From the NCBI GenBank assembly GCA_028877005.1, contig JAGWPI010000068.1, forward strand, positions 1 to 5,130: DNA of 5,130 nt, in the 5' to 3' direction. A model generated the notes under the pieces. That model saw only the letters and a list, made by a program, of their open reading frames with translations. It did no database searches and was not told the origin of the DNA. The position numbers and the translations under genes were made by a program. This DNA is from Bacteroidota bacterium. Lineage in GTDB: Bacteria; Bacteroidota; Bacteroidia; Chitinophagales; Chitinophagaceae. Positions 1 to 5,130 of this stretch are shown here, one piece after another. Within the stretch, counting starts at the first letter, position 1. Each line of letters starts with the position of its first letter.

Positions 1-446
1 AAAGAAAATACCATGGATTGGAACCTTTAGATGCCGTTTCTTTTTTAAAACTAATGAAAGAAAAAATGCAGTTGGTAGAAATAGACAAAGCCTTATTAAC
101 TCGTTCAGTGAATGAGGGTTTTTCCGGCGGCGAGAAAAAGAAAAATGAAATCTTTCAGATGGCTATGTTAGAACCGAAACTAACTATTTTAGATGAAACA
201 GATTCTGGTTTAGATATTGATGCCTTACGTATTGTAGCCAATGGAGTAAATAAACTACGCAATAAAGACAATGCTATTATTGTTATTACGCACTATCAAA
301 GATTATTAGATTATTTACAGCCCGATTTTGTACATGTTTTGTACAATGGCCGAATTGTAAAATCGGGAACAAAGGAATTGGCGCTTACTTTAGAAGATCA
401 AGGCTATGATTATATAAAAGAAGCTTTTGGTGCAACTGTTATTTAA
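1..446 (+). CDS. sufC: SufC, Fe-S cluster assembly ATPase (C-terminal part, 5' end outside window)
   Basis: This is the ABC-type ATPase of the cytoplasmic SufBCD scaffold complex, which uses ATP to drive the conformational change that lets SufB and SufD build a cluster. The reading frame is open to the left edge (first full codon at position 3, reading RKYHGLEPLDA), so the gene begins upstream; the TTG at 18 is internal. About 147 residues are visible of roughly 250 usual for SufC, so the Walker A region is missing only because of the window edge. Visible motifs are the ABC signature FSGGEKKKNE (nt about 120-150), Walker B and D-loop ILDETDSGLD (nt about 186-216) and the H-loop histidine in VITHYQ (nt about 282-300). 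The DETDSGLD form and the C-terminal VLYNGRIVKSG are typical of SufC rather than of transporter ATPases. The sufD start lies 21 nt downstream. SufB is expected immediately upstream, but this is inference. Confidence 0.97.
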   Translation, partial: RKYHGLEPLDAVSFLKLMKEKMQLVEIDKALLTRSVNEGFSGGEKKKNEIFQMAMLEPKLTILDETDSGLDIDALRIVANGVNKLRNKDNAIIVITHYQRLLDYLQPDFVHVLYNGRIVKSGTKELALTLEDQGYDYIKEAFGATVI

Positions 447-467
447 TTATAAAAATATTCCAATCAT

Positions 468-1787
468 ATGGCATTATCACAATCTACATATATTGAAGAA
501 AAATTTGGTGCACTACAATCTGAAAAACCCAATAGGTTTTTAAATGAGCTGCGACAAAAAGGATTTCAAACCTATCAAACTGCCGGAATTCCTTCATATA
601 AAAATGAGGAATGGCGTTATACACCTGTTAACAACTTATTTAAGCAAGCTTTTTTATTCTCTGATAAAATACCGGTTGTTCAAAAAGAGTTAATGAATGC
701 AGTTCGGTTACCTAACAGTGCCAAATCCAATGAGTTGGTATTCGTAAATGGCACCTATCAACCATCTTTATCTGTCATGCGCTCTTTGCCTAATGAACTA
801 GTAGTGATGTCATTAGAAGATGCCTCAGCCGATAATAACTTTTCAGGTATTTTACAAGCACACTTGGGGAAAAGCAATTTGTATGTTCAAGATGGTATTC
901 ATGCATTAAATACCAGTTTTATTAACGGGGGTATATTTATGTATGTTCCCAAAAATGTTAATGTATCATTGCCTTTGTATATATATCATATTGCTGAAAC
1001 CGCTCATAATCCTGTATTAGCTCAACCCCGTAGTTTAATTTATTTGGAAGAATCTGCTTCATTGCAACTAGTAGAACATTATACTACTGTTGGCCCATCT
1101 GATAGTTTCATTAATGAGGTAATGGAGGTGGTGGTTTCCGGTAATGCTGTATTTGAATATTACAAAGTGCAAAATGATGTTTCCCATGCTAATCAGGTAA
1201 ATACTACCCATATTCGTCAAATTGGGAAAAGTTATGTGCATACGGTAGTAGTTACATTAAGTGGTGGTATTGTTCGAAATAATACCAATATTATAATGGA
1301 AGCAGATGGCAATGAGGCCCATATGTATGGACTTTATTTATTAAAAGGCAACTCACATACGGATAATCATACATTGGTCGACAATCGTGAGCCACATTGT
1401 TATAGCAATGAATTGTATAAAGGAATAATGGATGATACTTCAACAGGTATTTTTAGCGGTAAAATTTATGTAAGGCCACATGCGCAAAAAACCAATGCTT
1501 ACCAAAGTAATAAAAATATTTTGTTAGGTGAAAATGCCACTGTAAATACCAAGCCACAATTAGAAATTTTTGCTGATGATGTAAAATGCTCACATGGTTG
1601 TACCATTGGCCGCTTAGATGAGGAAGCTTTGTTTTATTTGCGTTCTCGTGGTATAGATGCGGAACAGGCTAAAGCTATGTTGTTACAAGCATTTGCTAAT
1701 GATGTAGTTGAAAAAATAAAAATTGATTCTTTACGTGAACACATAGAGGCTTTAATTGCTCAACGCCTTTTGCTTCAAAATAGTTAA
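468..1787 (+). CDS. sufD: SufD, Fe-S cluster scaffold subunit
   Basis: SufD is the SufB paralogue that pairs with SufB and SufC in the SUF scaffold; it contributes to iron acquisition and cluster assembly at the SufB-SufD interface. The 439-residue product is normal length for the family. An N-terminal helical region carries the family motif EEWRYTP (residues 47-53). The middle is the long beta-helix core (about 140-370). The C-terminal helical part begins with the conserved block DDVKCSHGCTIGRLDEEALF (370-389) followed by YLRSRGI. Cys374 and His376 in CSHG match by motif the E. coli SufD residues Cys358 and His360 at the SufB interface. The blocks KGIMDDTSTGIFSGKIYV and KPQLEIFADD are also classic. 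The ATG at 468 is the first in-frame start after sufC and gives a normal N-terminus; no Shine-Dalgarno sequence precedes it. It ends 5 nt before sufS. The second cysteine in the motif (Cys378, where many SufD have Ala) is a small variation. Confidence 0.97.
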   Translation: MALSQSTYIEEKFGALQSEKPNRFLNELRQKGFQTYQTAGIPSYKNEEWRYTPVNNLFKQAFLFSDKIPVVQKELMNAVRLPNSAKSNELVFVNGTYQPSLSVMRSLPNELVVMSLEDASADNNFSGILQAHLGKSNLYVQDGIHALNTSFINGGIFMYVPKNVNVSLPLYIYHIAETAHNPVLAQPRSLIYLEESASLQLVEHYTTVGPSDSFINEVMEVVVSGNAVFEYYKVQNDVSHANQVNTTHIRQIGKSYVHTVVVTLSGGIVRNNTNIIMEADGNEAHMYGLYLLKGNSHTDNHTLVDNREPHCYSNELYKGIMDDTSTGIFSGKIYVRPHAQKTNAYQSNKNILLGENATVNTKPQLEIFADDVKCSHGCTIGRLDEEALFYLRSRGIDAEQAKAMLLQAFANDVVEKIKIDSLREHIEALIAQRLLLQNS

Positions 1788-1792
1788 ACAAC

Positions 1793-3037
1793 ATGGAAAC
1801 AGAACTGCCCATATTATCCCAATTACCGGTAACAGACATTCGTAAGCAATTTCCAATATTGCAACGTACTTTACATGGTAAACCAATTGTATACTTTGAT
1901 AATGCTGCAACTACACAAAAGCCAATGTCGGTAATTGATGCAATAAGTAATTATTATATGTATACAAATTCTAATATACATCGTGGTATACATACTTTGG
2001 CAGAAGAAGCAACTGCTGCATATGAGGCAACACGTGTTGCAGTTCAGGAATTTATTCATGCGGCTTATGCCGAAGAAATTATTTTTACACGAGGTACTAC
2101 TGAATCTATTAATTTGGTAGCCAATACCTGGGGTAAACAAAATATACAGGCTGGTGATGAAATAATTATATCTGAAATGGAACACCATTCTAACATTGTT
2201 CCTTGGCAGTTGTTGTGTGAAGAAAAAAAGGCTTTTTTAAAAGTCATACCTATAAATGATGCAGGTGAGCTTTTAATGGATGCATATCAGCAATTATTAT
2301 CTAACAAAACAAAGTTGGTAGCCATAACTTATGTATCAAACAGTTTAGGCACTATTAATCCCATTTCCGATATTATTAATTTAGCTCATAGCGTAGGGGC
2401 ATTGGTGTTGGTAGATGGGGCACAAGCTACAGTGCATTTAAATATAGATGTTCAAAAATTAGATTGTGATTTTTACGCTTTCTCCGGTCATAAAATTTAT
2501 GGACCTACCGGGGTTGGTGTATTATATGGAAAAAAAGCATTATTAACTACTATGCCCGTTTATATGGGTGGTGGCGAAATGATTAAAGAGGTTAGTTTTA
2601 AGGAAACTACCTATGCAGATTTACCATATAAATATGAAGCAGGAACGCCTAATATTGCTGATACAGTTGCTTTAAAAGCAGCAATTGATTTTATGAATAA
2701 TATAGGCATTCAACAGATACACCAACACGAGCAGGCTTTGCTAAACTATGCAACAGAACAACTGCAGCAAATACCCAATTTGCGTATTTTTGGTAATGCC
2801 CACAATAAAACGGGTGTTATATCTTTTCTGGTAAACGGCATACACCCGCAAGATATGGGAGTGTTATTAGATAATCAATCTATTGCCGTACGTACAGGGC
2901 ATCATTGTACACAACCTTTAATGCATCGTTTTGGTGTGCCCGGAACTGTGCGTGCTTCATTTGCTTTATATAACACTATGGATGAGGTTGACCAAATGGT
3001 AAAAGCTATTCAAAAATCAATTAAAATGTTATTATAA
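1793..3037 (+). CDS. sufS: SufS, group II cysteine desulfurase
   Basis: This PLP-dependent enzyme converts L-cysteine to L-alanine and holds the released sulfur as a persulfide for transfer to SufE. The 414-residue protein is the usual SufS length. It aligns with E. coli SufS at a constant offset of 8 residues. His131 (EMEHHSN), Asp208 and Gln211 (VDGAQA) hold the cofactor ring, Lys234 (SGHK) is the Schiff-base lysine, Cys372 (RTGHHCTQP) is the persulfide cysteine, and Arg387 binds the substrate carboxylate. The 138-residue distance from Lys to Cys equals that in E. coli, and RxGHHCxQP marks a group II (SufS) rather than group I (IscS/NifS) enzyme. The N-terminal IRKQFPIL and YFDNAATTQKP blocks are also standard. 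The ATG at 1793 lies 5 nt after the sufD stop, and sufE follows after a single base, which suggests translational coupling of the two partner proteins. Confidence 0.98.
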   Translation: METELPILSQLPVTDIRKQFPILQRTLHGKPIVYFDNAATTQKPMSVIDAISNYYMYTNSNIHRGIHTLAEEATAAYEATRVAVQEFIHAAYAEEIIFTRGTTESINLVANTWGKQNIQAGDEIIISEMEHHSNIVPWQLLCEEKKAFLKVIPINDAGELLMDAYQQLLSNKTKLVAITYVSNSLGTINPISDIINLAHSVGALVLVDGAQATVHLNIDVQKLDCDFYAFSGHKIYGPTGVGVLYGKKALLTTMPVYMGGGEMIKEVSFKETTYADLPYKYEAGTPNIADTVALKAAIDFMNNIGIQQIHQHEQALLNYATEQLQQIPNLRIFGNAHNKTGVISFLVNGIHPQDMGVLLDNQSIAVRTGHHCTQPLMHRFGVPGTVRASFALYNTMDEVDQMVKAIQKSIKMLL

Positions 3038-3038
3038 T

Positions 3039-3473
3039 ATGATTGAATCCGCAGCCATTGCAGAACGTGAGGCAGCTATTGTAGAAGCTTTTGCTTTACT
3101 AGATACTTGGGAAGAAAAATATGAATATATTATTGACTTGGGTAAACAATTACCTCCCTTAGAAGAAAAGTATAAAGTAGCTGATAATATTATTAAAGGT
3201 TGCCAATCTACCGTTTGGTTAGTAGCTAGTTTTTCTGATGGGAAAGTTTATTTTAAAGCAGATAGTGATGCAGTAATTGTAAAAGGATTGGTGAGCTTGT
3301 TAATACAAGTTTTATCCGGTTTATCGCCCGATGAAATATTGCAAGCTCAATTAGGATTTTTACAGGAAATAGGTATGATGTCGCATTTGGCTCAAACACG
3401 TTCAAACGGCTTACGCGCAATGATTCAACAAATGAAACATTATGCATTAGCATTTCAATCTATTCAATCCTGA
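3039..3473 (+). CDS. sufE: SufE, sulfur acceptor and activator of SufS
   Basis: SufE takes the persulfide from the SufS active-site cysteine, which speeds up SufS, and passes the sulfur to the SufBCD scaffold. The product has 144 residues, close to the roughly 138 of E. coli SufE. The hallmark motif KGCQSTVWL (residues 53-61) places the acceptor cysteine at Cys55, equivalent to E. coli Cys51 in GCQSxVW. The preceding helix with YEYIIDLGKQLPPLEEKYK (28-46) and the later KGLVSLLIQVLSGLSPDEIL (residues 85-104) are the other family blocks. The C-terminal LTQTRSNG-type stretch is present as LAQTRSNGL. The start ATG at 3039 overlaps nothing but is only one base after the sufS stop, so re-initiation after sufS is the probable way of translation. 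SufU, the alternative sulfur carrier of Gram-positives, is not seen in the window, consistent with a SufS-SufE type system. Confidence 0.97.
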   Translation: MIESAAIAEREAAIVEAFALLDTWEEKYEYIIDLGKQLPPLEEKYKVADNIIKGCQSTVWLVASFSDGKVYFKADSDAVIVKGLVSLLIQVLSGLSPDEILQAQLGFLQEIGMMSHLAQTRSNGLRAMIQQMKHYALAFQSIQS

Positions 3474-3482
3474 AAATTTTTT

Positions 3483-3797
3483 ATGATGGAACCAGATGTT
3501 TTGAAAAATAAAATTATTGAAGTACTACACGAAATTTATGACCCGGAAATACCGGTTGATATATATGAGTTAGGATTAATTTATGAAGTAACCGTTCTGC
3601 CCATTAATAATGTTCAAATTGTGATGACGCTAACAGCACCAAGTTGTCCGGCTGCACAGGAATTGCCCATTGAAGTTGACCAAAAAGTACGTGCTATTGA
3701 AGGAGTAAATGATGTACATGTTAGTGTAGTTTGGGATCCGCCATGGAACAAAAGCATGATGAGTGAAGCTGCTCAACTTACCTTGGGCTTTATGTAA
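3483..3797 (+). CDS. sufT: DUF59/MIP18-family SUF-associated Fe-S assembly protein (SufT-like)
   Basis: This is a small stand-alone DUF59 protein of 104 residues, the family that includes S. aureus SufT and the eukaryotic MIP18/CIA2 proteins. Members help cluster delivery or maturation of Fe-S proteins; the exact biochemical step is not settled. Motifs seen are YDPEIPVDIYELGLIYEV (residues 19-36), TLTAPSCPAAQ (49-59) with the conserved Cys55, and WDPPW (84-88) followed by MMSEAAQLTLGFM at the C-terminus. This single-domain form is common in suf operons of Bacteroidota and differs from the longer proteins that some databases also call SufT, so the symbol is given with reserve; a neutral name would be DUF59 protein. 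The gene begins with two ATG codons in tandem (3483 and 3486); either could be the start. It is 9 nt after sufE and is the last gene of the tight block. Confidence 0.92.
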   Translation: MMEPDVLKNKIIEVLHEIYDPEIPVDIYELGLIYEVTVLPINNVQIVMTLTAPSCPAAQELPIEVDQKVRAIEGVNDVHVSVVWDPPWNKSMMSEAAQLTLGFM

Positions 3798-3821
3798 ATT
3801 GAAAATATTGAGTTGTTTTAT

Positions 3822-3837
3822 AATAAAATATTTTATT
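3822..3837. promoter_or_regulatory. Perfect 16-nt AT-only palindrome in the spacer before the Rrf2 gene (candidate operator)
   Basis: The sequence AATAAAATATTTTATT equals its own reverse complement over all 16 bases. It lies in the only sizeable gap of the operon (3798-3869), 32 bases before the Rrf2 start. Rrf2 proteins bind dyad sites as dimers and often regulate their own genes, so an operator is a reasonable guess. The composition is pure A/T in an AT-rich genome, so chance is also plausible. No good Bacteroidota promoter pair (TTTG and TAnnTTTG) is visible; a partial match with TTTG at 3862-3865 is too close to the start codon to be convincing. Confidence 0.3.
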
Positions 3838-3869
3838 CATTATTAATATACGTACCTAAAATTTGCAAC

Positions 3870-4376
3870 ATGAAAATAACTGCACAGGAAGAATATGGTT
3901 TTCGTATTTTACTCCGCATTGCAAGGTGTAATGAGCATGAAAGCATGAGTATTCAGGCTTTGAGTGTTGCAGAAGGCTTAAGCATGGCATATGTGGCTAA
4001 ATTAACCCGTTTGTTACGTAAAGCAGGTTATATTAATAGTACACCCGGTAATATTGGCGGTTATGTGTTGGCTCGTCCTGCATCTGATATTAATGTAAAT
4101 CAGGTGTTAAAATCATTAGGTGGTGCACTATTCTCTGAAGAGTTTTGTGGTTCTTACTCGGGTGCAATGCGTTTTTGCAATAATTCTGTTGATTGCTCGG
4201 TTCGTTCTTTATGGCAAATGGTTCAGTTTTCTATTGATCAGTTGTTAGATAAAGTGAGTTTGCAAGATTTGATAGGTACTGAAAAAAAATCAGAAAATTT
4301 ATTAAGTAATCTTTTCAATGCACATTTACAATTATTAAAAGAAGCAACGCCTGTTAATGAACTAATGGCTGATTAA
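3870..4376 (+). CDS. Rrf2-family transcriptional regulator, probable Fe-S sensor
   Basis: This is a dimeric winged-helix DNA-binding protein of the family that includes IscR, NsrR and RirA, 168 residues against 162 for E. coli IscR. The N-terminal MKITAQEEYGFRILLRIA aligns without gaps to IscR through the recognition helix (about 28-51) and the wing GNIGGYVLAR (60-69). Three cysteines follow, Cys93, Cys103 and Cys109, in the region where IscR has Cys92, Cys98 and Cys104, so Fe-S binding is likely. Two differences stand out: four extra residues between the first two cysteines, and Arg112 where IscR has its His107 ligand. The ATG at 3870 was chosen because it starts the protein exactly as in the family; extending to the TTG at 3813 would add 19 unrelated residues and overlap the palindrome. 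Its place 72 nt after the suf genes suggests that it reads Fe-S status and controls this operon, itself, or both, but that is inference. Which relative (IscR-, NsrR- or RirA-like) it is cannot be decided here. Confidence 0.93.
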   Translation: MKITAQEEYGFRILLRIARCNEHESMSIQALSVAEGLSMAYVAKLTRLLRKAGYINSTPGNIGGYVLARPASDINVNQVLKSLGGALFSEEFCGSYSGAMRFCNNSVDCSVRSLWQMVQFSIDQLLDKVSLQDLIGTEKKSENLLSNLFNAHLQLLKEATPVNELMAD

Positions 4377-4517
4377 TTGTATTGGGCTTTATGTTACAAT
4401 TATAACAGGTATAGAGTATATTTTATTACATGTTACTGCCATTCTTCTCTTCACAAAAAAACCATTTTGCAGTAAGCAGAAATGGTTTTTATTCAATTTT
4501 AATTTTATAAACTTTAC
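4377..4517. other. Convergent intergenic region
   Basis: This 141-nt stretch separates the stop codons of the Rrf2 gene and the opposing isomerase gene. Apart from the terminator hairpin, it holds an imperfect 16-nt dyad at 4392-4407 with arms TGTTA and TAACA around a central AATT. I see no open reading frame with coding character and no RNA gene. Since no gene starts on either side, a promoter here is not expected. Confidence 0.7.
4457..4490. terminator. Bidirectional intrinsic terminator between convergent genes
   Basis: The left arm AAAAACCATTT-TGC (4457-4470) pairs with GCA-AAATGGTTTTT (4476-4490, with a bulged G at 4479) around the loop AGTAA. This gives 11 plus 3 base pairs. The 3' arm ends in a T run for the + strand and the 5' arm begins with an A run, which is a T run for the - strand. 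It lies 80 bases after the Rrf2 stop and 27 bases beyond the isomerase stop, so it can end both transcripts. The stem is AU-rich, and its strength is not known. Confidence 0.8.
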
Positions 4518-5130
4518 TTAATTCTTAGCTGCATATTTCCACCATTCATCCAACGATTTGCAACCTTTAAATTCCTTGTCTATGGTAATATAGAATGAAG
4601 GTAAATGGTCATTAAACCACTGCTCTAATTTTGCTTGTTTTTTATCTTCTAAAGCCTGTTGCGCAATTTTGTTATAGTCCTCTTTCAAGTTTTCGCGGTG
4701 CGGTTCTGTTCTTGTTTTTAAATAAACCAAGCGCACCATTTTTCTACCTCTATCATCAGTATATACTTGCGGTTGAGAAATATCGCCGGGTTTTAATGTT
4801 TTTAATAATGGAATTAAATCTTTATCGGGTAATTGGTCAATGGTAATATAAGAACTTCCATCTCTACCTTGAATTTGACCACCGGTAAATTTACTATTTT
4901 CATCATCGCTAAAACGATTAACTGCCTCACCAAAAGTCATTTGTTTAGTTTCTATTAAATTACGAACTGAATCTAATTTTTGAACAGATAAATCAATTTC
5001 TGTTTGAGTTACCGGTGGTATTTTTAAAATATGCCTAACAACCGCATCATCACCTGAACGACTCACTAATTGAATAATATGTAAACCGAATTTAGATTTA
5101 ATAACCGGTGAAATTTGACCTTCTTTTAAT
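4518..5130 (-). CDS. SurA-like parvulin peptidyl-prolyl isomerase (C-terminal part, 5' end outside window)
   Basis: This is the C-terminal 203 residues of a parvulin-type prolyl isomerase/chaperone of the SurA kind, which in Gram-negatives helps outer-membrane proteins fold in the periplasm. The frame is open to the right edge; the GTG at 5066 is internal because the residues before it, including LKEGQIS and FGLHIIQL, form the normal end of a first parvulin domain. A second parvulin domain follows: VVRHILKI (visible residues 30-37), FGEAVNRFSDDENSKFTGGQ (66-85) and LKPGDIS (112-118). After it comes a charged helical tail (EPHRENLKEDYNKIAQQALE) and an end rich in aromatics. Bacteroidota SurA-like proteins often have about 450 residues with a signal peptide, so less than half is visible. 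The second domain ends in GRKMVRLVYL without the usual G-x-H-I histidine, so it may be catalytically weak. It is convergent to the suf genes and has no evident functional link with them. The symbol surA is withheld because orthology with E. coli SurA is not proven. Confidence 0.92.
   Translation of the reverse strand, partial: LKEGQISPVIKSKFGLHIIQLVSRSGDDAVVRHILKIPPVTQTEIDLSVQKLDSVRNLIETKQMTFGEAVNRFSDDENSKFTGGQIQGRDGSSYITIDQLPDKDLIPLLKTLKPGDISQPQVYTDDRGRKMVRLVYLKTRTEPHRENLKEDYNKIAQQALEDKKQAKLEQWFNDHLPSFYITIDKEFKGCKSLDEWWKYAAKN

Noticed and set aside
18..20. TTG at 18 as the start of a short ABC protein
   Set aside because: The codons before it are in frame and read as normal SufC sequence (RKYHG), so this is a gene cut by the window edge, not a truncated gene.
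1871..2247. Two antisense open frames within sufS
   Set aside because: They lie opposite a fully conserved gene, resemble no known family and are rich in Cys, Ile and Tyr, as expected for reverse reading of AT-rich coding DNA.
3253..3453. Antisense open frame within sufE
   Set aside because: It is a shadow of the sufE coding sequence without recognisable motifs.
3802..3834. AT-only stem (AAAATATT with AATATTTT) as a terminator after the DUF59 gene
   Set aside because: The stem has no G-C pairs and no T run follows it, so it is too weak to call; the better reading is a possible operator or chance.
3813..3869. A longer Rrf2 protein starting at the TTG at 3813
   Set aside because: The 19 added residues have no counterpart in the family, while the ATG at 3870 starts exactly with the conserved Rrf2 N-terminus in register with IscR.
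4631..4846. Short + strand open frame opposite the isomerase gene
   Set aside because: The isomerase frame is clearly the coding one; the opposite product has no family character.
5064..5066. A 182-residue isomerase starting at the GTG at 5066
   Set aside because: The frame continues upstream to the window edge and encodes the recognisable end of a first parvulin domain, so the gene starts outside the window.
1..5130. A novel defence, mobile or RNA-based system
   Set aside because: Every gene belongs to a known housekeeping family, gaps are short, and no array, inverted-repeat ends, transposase, tRNA or structured RNA is visible.

Overview
The window carries the 3' part of a SUF iron-sulfur cluster assembly operon. 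On the + strand, in order, are the C-terminal part of sufC (cut by the left edge), sufD, sufS, sufE, a stand-alone DUF59/MIP18-family (SufT-like) gene and an Rrf2-family regulator. Facing them on the - strand is the C-terminal part of a SurA-like periplasmic peptidyl-prolyl isomerase, cut by the right edge. The DNA is AT-rich, the genes lack obvious Shine-Dalgarno sequences, and the SufC, SufD and parvulin sequences look like those of Bacteroidota, perhaps the Chitinophagales/Sphingobacteriales side. The phylum is inferred from protein flavour; the genus cannot be read from this window.

Positions 1-3797 are a tight co-directional block with gaps of 21, 5, 1 and 9 nt, so almost certainly one transcript. 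SufS takes sulfur from cysteine, SufE accepts and carries the persulfide, and SufC-SufD (with SufB, expected just upstream of the window) form the scaffold and its ATPase. The DUF59 protein probably helps in cluster maturation or transfer to client proteins. All the catalytic residues I looked for in SufD, SufS, SufE and DUF59 are present. The Walker A part of SufC lies outside the window.

Positions 3798-3869 are an AT-rich spacer holding a perfect 16-nt palindrome, followed by the Rrf2 regulator (ATG at 3870). The regulator has three cysteines placed as in cluster-binding Rrf2 proteins, but with unusual spacing. It may sense Fe-S status and control the suf genes, though no binding site is proven. 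Positions 4377-4517 are a short convergent intergenic region with one clear stem-loop that can terminate transcription from both sides. The isomerase gene occupies 4518-5130.

This is mostly ordinary housekeeping sequence. I see no mobile element, CRISPR array, RNA gene or clearly novel system. The regulator is the most interesting item.
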